Below are positions 17,894 through 26,634 of a stretch of DNA of 64,000 nt, in pieces. The notes under the pieces are model-generated. The model worked only from the letters and a program-made list of their open reading frames with translations, was not told where the DNA came from and did not search any database. The stretch comes from Azomonas macrocytogenes (GTDB taxonomy: Bacteria > Pseudomonadota > Gammaproteobacteria > Pseudomonadales > Pseudomonadaceae). Both the position numbers and the translations under genes were made by a program. How positions within the stretch are numbered: position 1 is the stretch's first letter; each line of letters starts with the position of its first letter. Where the stretch lies: assembly GCF_014191985.1 (NCBI RefSeq), contig NZ_JACHXI010000001.1:62001-126000 (forward strand), given 5' to 3'.

Positions 17894-18603
17894 GCACCCG
17901 CAGCCAGATCGATATCGAATCGCAAAAGGACCCAGCCACGCTCGAACGGGAAATCGACCAGCAGCGCGCTGCAATAAGCCATATAGTCGAAGCGCTGGAA
18001 AGCAGACTGTCGCCCGGCGAAATCATCGACAGGGTGCTGGGTTATGCCAAAGGCAATGGCGGCGATTTTTTCAACAATCTCACCACGACAGTGAAGGAAA
18101 ATCCGGTTCCGACCTTGCTGACAGGAATCGGCATGGCCTGGCTGATGCTGGGTCAGCAGCATCAGGCCAATGGCAGTTCCGCTTATGCCAATAAAACTGA
18201 TAAAGCCGATAAACAAAACTCGCTCCACAATAAAAGCAACGAGCTCAAAAGCAAGCTTAGCCAAATGGGCCATGAGCTCGGCGAATCGGGTCATCATGCG
18301 GCAGACCATCTGCGCCACGGGGCAGAGCGTACCCGAGAAGGCTTCGATAAAATGCTTCGGGAACAACCGATGGCGATTGGAGCAACCGGAATCGCCATCG
18401 GTGCGCTGCTGGCCGCGGCGTTCCCACCGACTCGTCAGGAAGAAAAACTGATGGATAAAGCGCGGGATCAGTTGAACAACCTGCAGCAGGAAGCCCAGGA
18501 AGCCCGCAAGCACGATGATCGGGATGCCACCCAAAACCGGCCGTACAGCAATGAGCTGAAGAAAGGCACCGACGGCAGCCAATATACGTCTCTCCCGCAT
18601 TGA
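17890..18603 (+). CDS. DUF3618-domain protein (YqjD-like)
   Basis: The 237-residue protein begins with the DUF3618 signature (ATLEREIDQQRAAISHIVEALE, then RLSPGEIIDRVLGY). A short hydrophobic segment follows (PVPTLLTGIGMAWLML, about 75-90). A second, alanine-rich hydrophobic region comes near 155-180 (MAIGATGIAIGALLAAAFP), followed by a helical charged tail. The arrangement suggests a membrane-anchored amphipathic protein. Last gene of the three-gene operon. Function unknown. Confidence 0.82.
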   Translation: MSTRSQIDIESQKDPATLEREIDQQRAAISHIVEALESRLSPGEIIDRVLGYAKGNGGDFFNNLTTTVKENPVPTLLTGIGMAWLMLGQQHQANGSSAYANKTDKADKQNSLHNKSNELKSKLSQMGHELGESGHHAADHLRHGAERTREGFDKMLREQPMAIGATGIAIGALLAAAFPPTRQEEKLMDKARDQLNNLQQEAQEARKHDDRDATQNRPYSNELKKGTDGSQYTSLPH

Positions 18604-18811
18604 TCCGTCCTACCACGTAGAACCGCTCGACGGCTGAATCCTTCGAGCGGTACGGATCCTCGACTGCCTGGCCATCATCCGAATCACTTGTCCTTATCAT
18701 GACCGGTCACCGCCACGCTGGCCGATCTCGTCGTAATCGCCGAACTTATCGCCCTGCCCTGCACCGAATGAAGAACAGAGGATATTTCTCGCCATTTCGT
18801 GAAGCCTGCCG

Positions 18812-20227
18812 ATGACCAGTCACGCACTATCTATAAAGAATGCTTTGTCGATCACAGCAACTCCGACCAGAAGTGCAAAAGCCTTGTATTTCGCCCTGCT
18901 TGCTTGCAAGCCTGCCGAACAAGCACGTAACGCTGCCGCCAGTTATCTGGATGAACAATTGAAAACCGCAGCCAATAGCCCCTGCGACCTGCCGGACGAT
19001 CCGCTGCAATTGGCCACCTGGAGCAGCCAGCAGGCCGCACAGGTCGGTCATCGTTATCAGGCTTATCTGGAAAGCCGGCAGAATGGAACTGCAAGGCGTT
19101 ATTTTCACAACAAGGCACACGCCCAGTATTTTCTCAAAGGCGTGGCGCCTACCAAGCTGGTCGATGGCGCCTGGCTCTACGGCTTGCTGGCGCACTGGAA
19201 CGATGCCCGTTTCAACACCCTGGTCCGGACTTATCTCGAAGAGTTGGGAGAAGGCCTGGCAGAACAGAACCATGTAGTGCTTTATCGGCAGCTCCTGGCC
19301 AACCACGTGGGTGAAGATTGGCAGGCCCTGGACGACCCGTATTTTGTCCAGGGTGCTATCCAGCTGGCCTTGGCAGAACATGCCGAACACTATCTGCCAG
19401 AAGTCATCGGGTTCAATCTGGGCTACGAGCAAATGCCGCTGCATTTACTCATCACCACTTATGAGCTGGCCGAGTTGGGCATCGATCCCCGGTATTTCAG
19501 TCTGCACATTACCGTGGACAATGCCCACAATGGACATGCCCGCCGGGCCGTACAGGCGGTATACGATGCCTGGCCGCACCTGGGCGACGACGACACCTTC
19601 TACCGCCGCATACGCAATGGCTACTGCTTGAATCAACTGGGCGCCAGCACACTTTCCGTCATCGATGAATTCGATCCACGGCAAGAAGTGATCAAACTCC
19701 TGCAAGAAAAAGGCGCACTGGGCCATCTGATGCATGTCAATCGCTGCCGCTTCGCCGAACGCACCGTAAACCAGTGGCTGGCCAATCCAGCGGACATTCC
19801 CACTTTTCTCGCCGTGCTGGAGCAACGAGGCTGGATCAAACGCCATCAGGATCCAAGGCAAAGTCATTTCTGGCAGCTCATCGAAGGAGAACGCGCACCG
19901 ATGTTCGGCGTGTTCAATGCTCACGAACGCCAGCTGATTCATGACTGGATTGCCGGCGATTGGGTCTCGCCTGCTTCATCGACCCGGCCAGCCGACACAC
20001 GCTGCCTGCCTGATCGGCCAAGCTCATCGCAACCACCGCTGAGCGGTAGCGACGTTGATGAAGAAGCTCGCCTATTGCATCAGCAACTTGCCGGTCTGAC
20101 GGACCGGCAGGCGTATATGAATCGACTGATTCCGCTGCTGTCCCCACGCTGCCAGGACAGTGCAGCGGGCCTCTTGGCCACTCGGCTGTTCTGCCAGCAG
20201 TTCAACCGGGGTAGCGCTCATGCATGA
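18812..20227 (+). CDS. Heme-oxygenase-like diiron oxidase (iron-containing redox enzyme family)
   Basis: The 471 residues carry the ligand pattern of heme-oxygenase-like diiron oxidases (HDOs such as UndA, SznF and CADD). These include a Glu/His helix FNLGYEQMPLHLLITTYEL and the later SLHITVDNAHNGHARRAV, which supplies His, Asp and His in one helix. HDOs activate oxygen for N-oxygenation, desaturation or C-C cleavage in small-molecule pathways. The substrate cannot be told here. The C-terminal 120 residues are more variable. It overlaps the methyltransferase gene by 8 bases, so the two probably act in one pathway. Confidence 0.75.
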   Translation: MTSHALSIKNALSITATPTRSAKALYFALLACKPAEQARNAAASYLDEQLKTAANSPCDLPDDPLQLATWSSQQAAQVGHRYQAYLESRQNGTARRYFHNKAHAQYFLKGVAPTKLVDGAWLYGLLAHWNDARFNTLVRTYLEELGEGLAEQNHVVLYRQLLANHVGEDWQALDDPYFVQGAIQLALAEHAEHYLPEVIGFNLGYEQMPLHLLITTYELAELGIDPRYFSLHITVDNAHNGHARRAVQAVYDAWPHLGDDDTFYRRIRNGYCLNQLGASTLSVIDEFDPRQEVIKLLQEKGALGHLMHVNRCRFAERTVNQWLANPADIPTFLAVLEQRGWIKRHQDPRQSHFWQLIEGERAPMFGVFNAHERQLIHDWIAGDWVSPASSTRPADTRCLPDRPSSSQPPLSGSDVDEEARLLHQQLAGLTDRQAYMNRLIPLLSPRCQDSAAGLLATRLFCQQFNRGSAHA

Positions 20228-21152
20228 GCAGGCCAGTTCCCTCATAGAGCTGGCCCGGATCTTGACAGCTCAGGGCTATCGCTTCGTCACACCCACGCCA
20301 CTGACCCATGAACGAGTCAATCAGCGCCCGGAAAACCAGACGGCTCGCGACCTGATCGGCATATTTGGCTGGAGCCGGCCTTTTTCTCCTACGCTGTTAC
20401 CGGCCGAGCTTTTCGCCTTGATGGACAGGGCTGGCTTGCTGGAAGCTGCAGGTTCGGATTGGCGCTCCCGTCTGCGCCTGTCGACTCTGACTGGCGAGCA
20501 GTTCTGGCATTCCGCCTTCCCCACCAACCAGGCGAATGCGGTATTTTTCGGCCCGGATACCTACCGGTTTGCCCAAGCCATCGACGCGCATCTGCAGCAA
20601 CGCGACCGGCCGGCGCAGCGCATCGTGGATATCGGCTGTGGTTCCGGCGCCGGAGCGATCCTGGCAGCGCGGAAAAGCCCGCAAGCAGAGGTCCTGGCAG
20701 TGGATATCAATTCGCACGCCTTGCAGCTGACGCGTATCAACGCCGAATTGGCCGGGATTTCCACTATCGAGGTTCGGCACAGCGATCTGTTACAGAATGT
20801 CAGCGGTGACTTCGATCTGATTCTGGCCAACCCGCCTTATCTGGTGGACCCAGGCGAACGAGCCTATCGCCATGGTGGTGGTCCGCTGGGGGCCAGCCTG
20901 TCGCTGGCTATCGTTGATAGCGCTCTGGAACGCCTCGCTCCAGGCGGCAGCCTGTTGCTTTACACCGGCGTAGCCATGATCGACAACCATGACCCGTTCC
21001 AGGCAGCGGTCGAAGAGCGCTTGAACGCAGGCGATATGCTCTGGAATTACCGCGAAATGGACCCGGACGTATTTGGCGAAGAGTTGCTCGCCGGAGCCTA
21101 TACCCACTGCGAACGCATCGCGGCGGTCGTCATTGAGATTAAAAAGCCATGA
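20220..21152 (+). CDS. Class I SAM-dependent methyltransferase with NPPY motif
   Basis: The 310-residue protein has SAM motif I VDIGCGSGAGAIL near residue 138, an acidic motif II (LAVDINSHAL) and motif IV LANPPYLVDPG. NPPY is typical of enzymes methylating an amide, amine or aromatic nitrogen, as in the HemK/PrmC and RsmC groups. The N-terminal 110 residues hold no domain I recognise. The ATG at 20220 keeps the frame and overlaps the preceding diiron-oxidase gene, indicating coupled translation. The target is unknown: protein, RNA or a small molecule made with its partner. Confidence 0.8.
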   Translation: MHEQASSLIELARILTAQGYRFVTPTPLTHERVNQRPENQTARDLIGIFGWSRPFSPTLLPAELFALMDRAGLLEAAGSDWRSRLRLSTLTGEQFWHSAFPTNQANAVFFGPDTYRFAQAIDAHLQQRDRPAQRIVDIGCGSGAGAILAARKSPQAEVLAVDINSHALQLTRINAELAGISTIEVRHSDLLQNVSGDFDLILANPPYLVDPGERAYRHGGGPLGASLSLAIVDSALERLAPGGSLLLYTGVAMIDNHDPFQAAVEERLNAGDMLWNYREMDPDVFGEELLAGAYTHCERIAAVVIEIKKP

Positions 21153-21477
21153 CGCGCATGTACTTGGCCAGTTTAAACAGGATTTGGAAAACCAGAAGAA
21201 TTATCGCTCCAAAAGCATTCGCCCCCTGAACAACCGCGCCCGCTAAGCCACAGCTCCAAGCCCTGCCCCACTGGCCATGCCAGCTGCTACCATAAAAATT
21301 TGCAGCCACGTGCATCGAATCACTTTAAGGAGGGTAGCCATTGGCGGCTGTCAGCCGCCTGGAGCGCGTTGGTCGCCTGCCCGGAACACGGACCTCACAG
21401 GCAACGTCTCTTTATTACTGAAGCCCATAATTACAAGTACAAGCCGGCTCACCACCTTGTTCCGTGAGGCAGGTCCA
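21153..21477. other. Intergenic stretch before the erythromycin-esterase-like gene
   Basis: No confident gene. A strong AAGGAGGG at 21327-21334 lies 6 bases before a TTG at 21341 that opens a 26-codon frame (MAAVSRLERVGRL...). This could be a small peptide or just the base of the GGCGGCTG/CAGCCGCC hairpin at about 21343-21359. Confidence 0.3.
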
Positions 21478-22839
21478 ATGAATTCACCAGTCAGGGAATC
21501 GCGGCAACGGCTCCCAGGAAATCGCTCCCAAAAACCACGGAATGATCTCCCGGCAGTCCTGCGCCAATATGCCGAGCCGTTGCCTGAATTGAGCGACCCA
21601 GACCTGGGTGAATTGTTCGATCGCTATGGTGATGCCCGTATCATATTGATCGGTGAAGCGACCCATGGCACCAGCGATTTCTACCGCATACGCGCCGCTA
21701 TCACCCAGCGGCTCATTGAGCGTCACGGATTCAACATTGTCGCTGTCGAGGCAGACTGGCCGGACGCTGGGCAGATCGATCATTGCGTACGAGAGCTGGG
21801 CCCGTCGGCGTGGAAGGAAAAGGCTTTTCTGCGCTTTCCGACCTGGATGTGGCGCAACACCGATGTAGAAACCTTCGCCCGCTGGCTGCACGCTCACAAC
21901 CATGCGCTGGAACCTGCCCAGCGTGCTGAATTTCGTGGCCTGGACGTCTACAGCATGGGTAGCTCCATCCGCGAAGTACTGGATTATCTGGACCAGAACA
22001 ATCCGCCTCTGGCGCAGGAGGCACGTCAGCGTTATGGCTGCCTGTCTCCCTGGCAGGATGACCCGGCACGGTATGGTCGTTTCGTCGAGCACAACGGCAA
22101 AATGCCGTGCGAGCAAGCCGTGGTCGAACAGCTGAACAGCCTACTGGCCGAACGCCTGCGGCGGTTTATCGAAGACGACGAGGCTTTTTTCAGTGCAACC
22201 CAGAATGCCCGGGTGATACGTGCCGCCGAGCAGTATTACCGGGCCATGTACCGGGGCTCGGTGGCATCCTGGAATCTGCGTGACCGACATATGTTCGACA
22301 CCTTGCAAGCCTTGCTCGAGCATCGCGGCCCGGCTGCCAAAGCCATAGTCTGGGCGCACAACTCGCATATTGGTAACGCAGCCGCCACCGCCATGGGCTG
22401 GAGCGGCGAATTCAATATCGGCCAGTTGTGCCGTACTGCCTATGGGCAGAACGCCGTGCTGATCGGCATGGGTACCGACCATGGCCAGGTCGCAGCCGCC
22501 GATAACTGGGACGGTGAAATGCAGATCAAGGAAGTACGCCCGTCCCTGACGGGCAGTTGGGAGCAACAGTTTCTTGAGGCCGGAGTCGCTGCCTCGCTGA
22601 CCGACTGGCGCGAACCGGAACGAGAACACCTGCGCGAGGCGCTTTCGGAAACACGACTCGAACGGGCGATCGGGGTCATTTACCGGGCCCAAACCGAGCG
22701 TCATAGCCATTACTTTGAAGCCGTGCTCGCCGAACAATTCGATGCGTTTGTCTGGGTTGAAGAAACCCGGCCAGTCATACCATTGCCGGTACCGACAATA
22801 CGCTACCCGGAGGAAGACACCTTTCCATTCGGAGTCTGA
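21478..22839 (+). CDS. Erythromycin-esterase-family protein
   Basis: The 453 residues contain the Ere family motifs LIGEATHGTSDFYRIRA (catalytic Glu/His region near 58-74) and VAVEADWPDAGQID. Later His-containing blocks are IVWAHNSHIGNA and MGTDHGQVAA. True EreA/EreB hydrolyse the macrolide lactone. Chromosomal relatives in Pseudomonas are usually of unknown substrate and are not evidence of resistance. The ATG at 21478 follows GAGGCAGG. The stop is 2 bases before the phosphoribosyltransferase gene, a pairing often seen for this family, so the two form an operon. Confidence 0.88.
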   Translation: MNSPVRESRQRLPGNRSQKPRNDLPAVLRQYAEPLPELSDPDLGELFDRYGDARIILIGEATHGTSDFYRIRAAITQRLIERHGFNIVAVEADWPDAGQIDHCVRELGPSAWKEKAFLRFPTWMWRNTDVETFARWLHAHNHALEPAQRAEFRGLDVYSMGSSIREVLDYLDQNNPPLAQEARQRYGCLSPWQDDPARYGRFVEHNGKMPCEQAVVEQLNSLLAERLRRFIEDDEAFFSATQNARVIRAAEQYYRAMYRGSVASWNLRDRHMFDTLQALLEHRGPAAKAIVWAHNSHIGNAAATAMGWSGEFNIGQLCRTAYGQNAVLIGMGTDHGQVAAADNWDGEMQIKEVRPSLTGSWEQQFLEAGVAASLTDWREPEREHLREALSETRLERAIGVIYRAQTERHSHYFEAVLAEQFDAFVWVEETRPVIPLPVPTIRYPEEDTFPFGV

Positions 22840-22841
22840 AC

Positions 22842-23516
22842 ATGAACCCTTATTTACCCAGTACCCCTGCGTTCAAAGATCGTCGCGAAGCCGGTCGCGC
22901 CCTGGCCAAGGTGTTGCGTCCATTGCTGCATGACCGGCCGGTGATCCTGGCCTTGCCACGCGGTGGAGTGCCGGTAGCCTATGAAATCGCCCTGGCGTTC
23001 CAGGCGCCGCTGGATGTCATTCTGGTCCGCAAGATCGGCATGCCTGGCCGAGAGGAATTCGGTATCGGCGCAGTAGTGGATGGCGCCGATCCGCGCTGGG
23101 TCGTCGATGAGGCTTTGCTCAAATATTTTCACCTATCCACTGACTGGTTCGAGGCGGAAAAGGCGCGCCAACTGCAGGAAATCAAACGCCGCCGTGCTGT
23201 GTACTGCGGCGAAAGAGCACCAATTCCAGTAGCCGGACGCGAGGTAATCGTGGTGGACGATGGCGTCGCCACCGGCAATACGGCCAAGGTTGCACTGATG
23301 GCGCTTGCCGATTCGCAACCCAGTCGCCTGATCTTTGCAATACCGGTCGGTGCCGAAGATTCGCTCATAGCCCTGCGCCCATTGGTGGATGAACTGGTCT
23401 GCCTGGTTACCCCGGAACCGTTTCGGGCGGTAGGGCTGCACTATGAGCACTTCGATCAGACAACGGATCAAGAAGTTATTGATCTATTAGCTAAAGCCCG
23501 GGAAACGAATCAGTAG
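22842..23516 (+). CDS. Phosphoribosyltransferase-domain protein
   Basis: The 224-residue type I PRTase-fold protein has the PRPP-binding motif VIVVDDGVATGNTAKVAL near 137-155 and an N-terminal LALPRGGVPVAYEIA. ILVRKIGMPGREEFGIGAVV is characteristic of the stand-alone PRTases linked to erythromycin-esterase genes. The natural base or ring substrate is unknown. Start 2 bases after the previous stop. Confidence 0.88.
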   Translation: MNPYLPSTPAFKDRREAGRALAKVLRPLLHDRPVILALPRGGVPVAYEIALAFQAPLDVILVRKIGMPGREEFGIGAVVDGADPRWVVDEALLKYFHLSTDWFEAEKARQLQEIKRRRAVYCGERAPIPVAGREVIVVDDGVATGNTAKVALMALADSQPSRLIFAIPVGAEDSLIALRPLVDELVCLVTPEPFRAVGLHYEHFDQTTDQEVIDLLAKARETNQ

Positions 23517-23570
23517 CGGTGGCTCCATGTACTCATAATCAATCAATAAAAACGTCGCAGGGCTCGTCCT

Positions 23571-24065
23571 ATGTCGAACATTGAAACGCTGGTTCACTAC
23601 TTGAAAGAACACCATCTGCTGCTTGCAACGGCAGAATCCTGTACAGCTGGCGGCATAATCGCATTGCTCGCCTCATACCCAGGCAGCGGCCAGTATCTCG
23701 ATGCGGGATACGTTGTGTATTCCCCTGAAGCCAAGAAAAGACTCCTTCAGGTCCAACAAGCCACCATTGATCAATTCGGCCTGACCAGCGAAGAAGTCAC
23801 CCTTGAGATGGCAAACGGAGCACTACGCGACAGCCCCGCCAATGTCGTGCTGGCAACTACGGGCGTTGCCGGACCGGATGAGATCGATGGCATTCCACCC
23901 GGAACAGTCTGTTTCGCCTGGGTATTCACGGGGGCCAATGGAGTGAGAAGGTTTTCCAGTACCGAATTTTTCCACGGGGAGCGAATGGCAGTCATAAAAG
24001 CCGCATCGGTATTTGCCCTAAAGCGGATTCCGGCACTCCATAAGTGTTACATGAGCGGCGACTGA
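23571..24065 (+). CDS. CinA-like C-terminal domain protein (nicotinamide-nucleotide amidohydrolase type)
   Basis: The 164 residues match the stand-alone CinA/PncC domain that deamidates NMN: LLATAESCTAGGIIALLASYPGSG with the catalytic Ser/Cys region, then TTGVAGPDEIDGIPPGTVCFAW. The genome may carry a separate canonical pncC near recA, making this a second copy with a divergent role. It lies 54 bases after the PRTase gene in the same direction and may belong to that unit. Confidence 0.85.
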   Translation: MSNIETLVHYLKEHHLLLATAESCTAGGIIALLASYPGSGQYLDAGYVVYSPEAKKRLLQVQQATIDQFGLTSEEVTLEMANGALRDSPANVVLATTGVAGPDEIDGIPPGTVCFAWVFTGANGVRRFSSTEFFHGERMAVIKAASVFALKRIPALHKCYMSGD

Positions 24066-24261
24066 GCCCGTTCAGCAAACGGAAAATATCGCCTTCCCAT
24101 CCCGCAAAACGAGGCAACTATTTGCAGTGAAGCCGGCAATGAAGCAGAAAATTGTTCACGTATAAGCACCACGATGATTCCTGGCCACGCATTATCGACG
24201 AGACATTTTCCGAAAATGGCAGTCGGAGCCATTAAGCTGGCAAGCGGTACAGGCTTCTATC

Positions 24262-24816
24262 ATGATCGAGCGACCGCCGGACCACTCAAGGCAAGATACG
24301 CACCCAGATAATGCACAGAAGGATGATTTCGCCCCGCGAAGCTATCCTGTCGTCGAGCAGATCGCGCATCAGCGCAAAATATGGAAATGCGAACGAGTCG
24401 GCTTCTTCATGCTGCTTGCCTTCGTCAGCATGTCCCTCGCCGGTTTATTTTCGAGCGGCCCGCTCAGCACTCAGCGCAGTACCAGTCCGGAACAGCGCCT
24501 GACGGTGGAGTACGAGCGCTTCCTGCGCAATGGAGCAAGCAGCCGAATCACCCTTACAGTCCAGGCCCGTGCTTCGGCACAGGTAACCCTGAGCATTGGC
24601 CGGGCGCTTCTTGAAAACTGCAACATCGAAGGTTTGCAGCCACACTCATTGGTTGCTCGTAGTCATCAGGGAGGGCTGGAAATCACCGGCCAGGCCGACA
24701 CCCAGGGTCGCTTGAGGATTTATTTGAAGATTCGTCCCGACAACAGCGGATTGGTATGGAACACCCTCTGGTTCGAAGACGATAAGGTGTCATTCACGCA
24801 GTTCATTTATCCCTGA
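24262..24816 (+). CDS. Hypothetical single-pass membrane protein
   Basis: The 184 residues have a cytoplasmic head of about 45 residues, one membrane helix (VGFFMLLAFVSMSLAGLFSSG, about 48-68) and a beta-rich extracytoplasmic domain without cysteine pairs. No family recognised. It is followed after 9 bases by the DUF421 gene, a pairing that suggests a two-component membrane unit. Confidence 0.7.
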   Translation: MIERPPDHSRQDTHPDNAQKDDFAPRSYPVVEQIAHQRKIWKCERVGFFMLLAFVSMSLAGLFSSGPLSTQRSTSPEQRLTVEYERFLRNGASSRITLTVQARASAQVTLSIGRALLENCNIEGLQPHSLVARSHQGGLEITGQADTQGRLRIYLKIRPDNSGLVWNTLWFEDDKVSFTQFIYP

Positions 24817-24825
24817 GGAAGCGCC

Positions 24826-25275
24826 ATGGATGCTGTTTTCCGAGCTGCCGCGATCTATATGGTCTTGCTGATTCTATTCAAGATTGCCGGCAGACGCTCT
24901 CTGGCAGACATCACCAACTTCGATCTGCTGCTTTTGATGATTATCGGCGAGGCTACCCAACAGGCCTTATTGGGGGATGATTTCTCCATCACCAACGCGA
25001 TCATCGTCATTACCACGCTGATCGTCATTGATATCAGCTTGTCGCTGATCAAACTCAGATTCAGCCGGATCACTGCATTGATCGAAGGCACATCGACGCT
25101 GATTGTCGAAAACGGACGCCCCTTGAAAAAGCGTCTGAGCGAAGCCCGGTTGCGTGAAGAAGATGTCCTGCTGGCGGCACGCCTGAGCCAGGGGCTGGAA
25201 CAAATGAAGCAGATCAAATACGCCATTCTCGAAAAGAACGGCAAAATATCGATTATTCCCTACTCATCGGATTGA
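24826..25275 (+). CDS. DUF421 (YetF/YcaP-type) membrane protein
   Basis: The 149 residues start with two or three membrane helices (AAIYMVLLILFKIAGRRS; then NAIIVITTLIVIDISLSLI) separated by the hallmark NFDLLLLMIIGEATQQALLGDD. A soluble domain follows with the EGTSTLIVENGRPL motif of DUF421. The family is linked to spore and envelope processes in Bacillus but is uncharacterised in Pseudomonas. Complete. Confidence 0.85.
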   Translation: MDAVFRAAAIYMVLLILFKIAGRRSLADITNFDLLLLMIIGEATQQALLGDDFSITNAIIVITTLIVIDISLSLIKLRFSRITALIEGTSTLIVENGRPLKKRLSEARLREEDVLLAARLSQGLEQMKQIKYAILEKNGKISIIPYSSD

Positions 25276-25354
25276 TCCGATAACTGCCGGAGAAAACCGG
25301 TGCAACACCAGCCAACAAGGTGTTTCAGACCACCAAAATAGCTCGGTATCCCTG

Positions 25355-25384
25355 GGTGGAAAATCGCTCTGCACGTTTTCCACC
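25355..25384. repeat. REP-like palindrome, diverged copy
   Basis: GGTGGAAAA / TTTTCCACC stem with two loop changes relative to the copies at 10141 and 14376. Confidence 0.65.
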
Positions 25385-25416
25385 TTGCCTCATTTCGTCA
25401 TCCCTGACAGGTCTCA

Positions 25417-25683
25417 CTATTTCTTACGCCATGAAGTCAACAGGAAAACCAATCCAGCAACCGCCAGCAAAATAGAGAGCAGTGGCAGGAACCTTATGAA
25501 AAATGCGGCCAGGATGCTGACAACAAACAAAAACAGAACATCGACCAGAATTCCCTGGTTTTCCGACAGGCCAGTCAAGCGGCTGCCGAAGTCATTCAGC
25601 GTTCCAGCAGTTTTCTGCAACTGTGGAGCCTGTTTTTTCGATAACCGTTCGGAAATAAACCTCACGACATTAATCAGTATCAT
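25417..25683 (-). CDS. Small hypothetical membrane protein
   Basis: The start at 25683 is chosen because AAAGGAG lies 7-8 bases upstream; a longer frame from 25743 lacks this. The 88-residue product has an amphipathic lead (MILINVVRFISERLSKKQAP) and one long hydrophobic region (ILVDVLFLFVVSILAAFFIR, then FLPLLSILLAVAGLVFLL) ending in SWRKK. It is probably a helical hairpin in the inner membrane. No family recognised. Confidence 0.6.
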   Translation of the reverse strand: MILINVVRFISERLSKKQAPQLQKTAGTLNDFGSRLTGLSENQGILVDVLFLFVVSILAAFFIRFLPLLSILLAVAGLVFLLTSWRKK

Positions 25684-26154
25684 GCTGCACTCCTTTCTCG
25701 TGCCAAAAAGTTTCGTCAAGATCCGATCCAGCCAGTGAATCAACAGGCAGGATGGGCGGCCGAATTTTGCCCTAATATTGAAAGCATCACTGAGCGATTG
25801 CTACTTAGACGATTGTCCGTGTTCCTTTCGCGGACAAACTTTCAAGTACTTATCCAGGCTTTGCCGTCAAACAGCCAAAGTACTCCAGTGGAGAACGGTT
25901 CGCGCTGTTTCATCCAGCGCACCTTGTAAACTGGCCTCATTCATCCTCGTGCTTCTTCTACTGGCCTGTGCGTTTAGCGAGATCAGGCACCACGACGAGT
26001 CATGGCAGGGCTATGCTGAGAATATAGCCACACAGTATCGGAGCCTCGGGCACCGGCATTGACCAATCGAATCAACCAAACAGGCCACCAGACTATCGTT
26101 TTGACCCCACCAATTGCGGTAGGCTCAGCGACTTCTTTGCAAGGAGTAACTCCC
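25684..26154. other. Intergenic stretch before ppiC
   Basis: No supported gene. One open frame (25778-26062) carries a hydrophobic run KLASFILVLLLLACAF near its end, but its N-terminal half looks random and has no ribosome site. Confidence 0.35.
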
Positions 26155-26439
26155 ATGGCTAAAAAAGCAACTGCCCGTCACATCCTGGTCGATACCGAAG
26201 CCAGGTGCAACGAACTAAAGGCCGCCATCGAGGGCGGTGCCGATTTCGCCCAGGTCGCCAAGGAGAACTCGACCTGCCCTTCCAGCCGCGACGGCGGTAA
26301 CCTCGGCTCGTTCGGCCCAGGCCAGATGGTCAGGGAATTCGACACGGTGGTGTTCAGTGCTCCGCTCAATGTCGTTCAGGGTCCGGTAAAAACCCAGTTC
26401 GGCTATCACCTGCTGGAAGTCACCAGCCGTCAAGACTGA
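26155..26439 (+). CDS. ppiC: Parvulin-type peptidyl-prolyl cis-trans isomerase
   Basis: Single-domain 94-residue parvulin without a signal peptide, so cytoplasmic. Sequence blocks ARHILVDTE, FAQVAKENSTCPSSRDGGNLGSFGPGQMV and GPVKTQFGYHLLEV hold the family's two catalytic histidines and the active-site Cys. AAGGAG lies 9 bases before the ATG. Confidence 0.95.
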   Translation: MAKKATARHILVDTEARCNELKAAIEGGADFAQVAKENSTCPSSRDGGNLGSFGPGQMVREFDTVVFSAPLNVVQGPVKTQFGYHLLEVTSRQD

Positions 26440-26634
26440 TCCTCTACGCGCAGATCTGGCTTTCGCTATCTTCTCCCGGCATTCGGCTTTTTATCCGAAT
26501 GCCTCGCCAGTTGGCTTTCGAAGCGATCACTGGAATGCGCTCGCAGGTGCCGCCCGGCCCGCCACTCGCTAGAATCGGCACTTTCCGCTCCCGGCACCGA
26601 CCGGGACTCACCTGTATATAGCGAGAGAACCGAT

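Noticed and set aside
21478-22839. Reading the erythromycin-esterase-like gene as an antibiotic-resistance determinant.
   Set aside because: Chromosomal family members of this type are widespread, and no resistance or mobile context is seen.
25778-26062. A 94-codon ORF with a hydrophobic stretch and Cys, lipoprotein-like.
   Set aside because: The hydrophobic part is at residues 51-65, too far in for a signal, and no family is visible.
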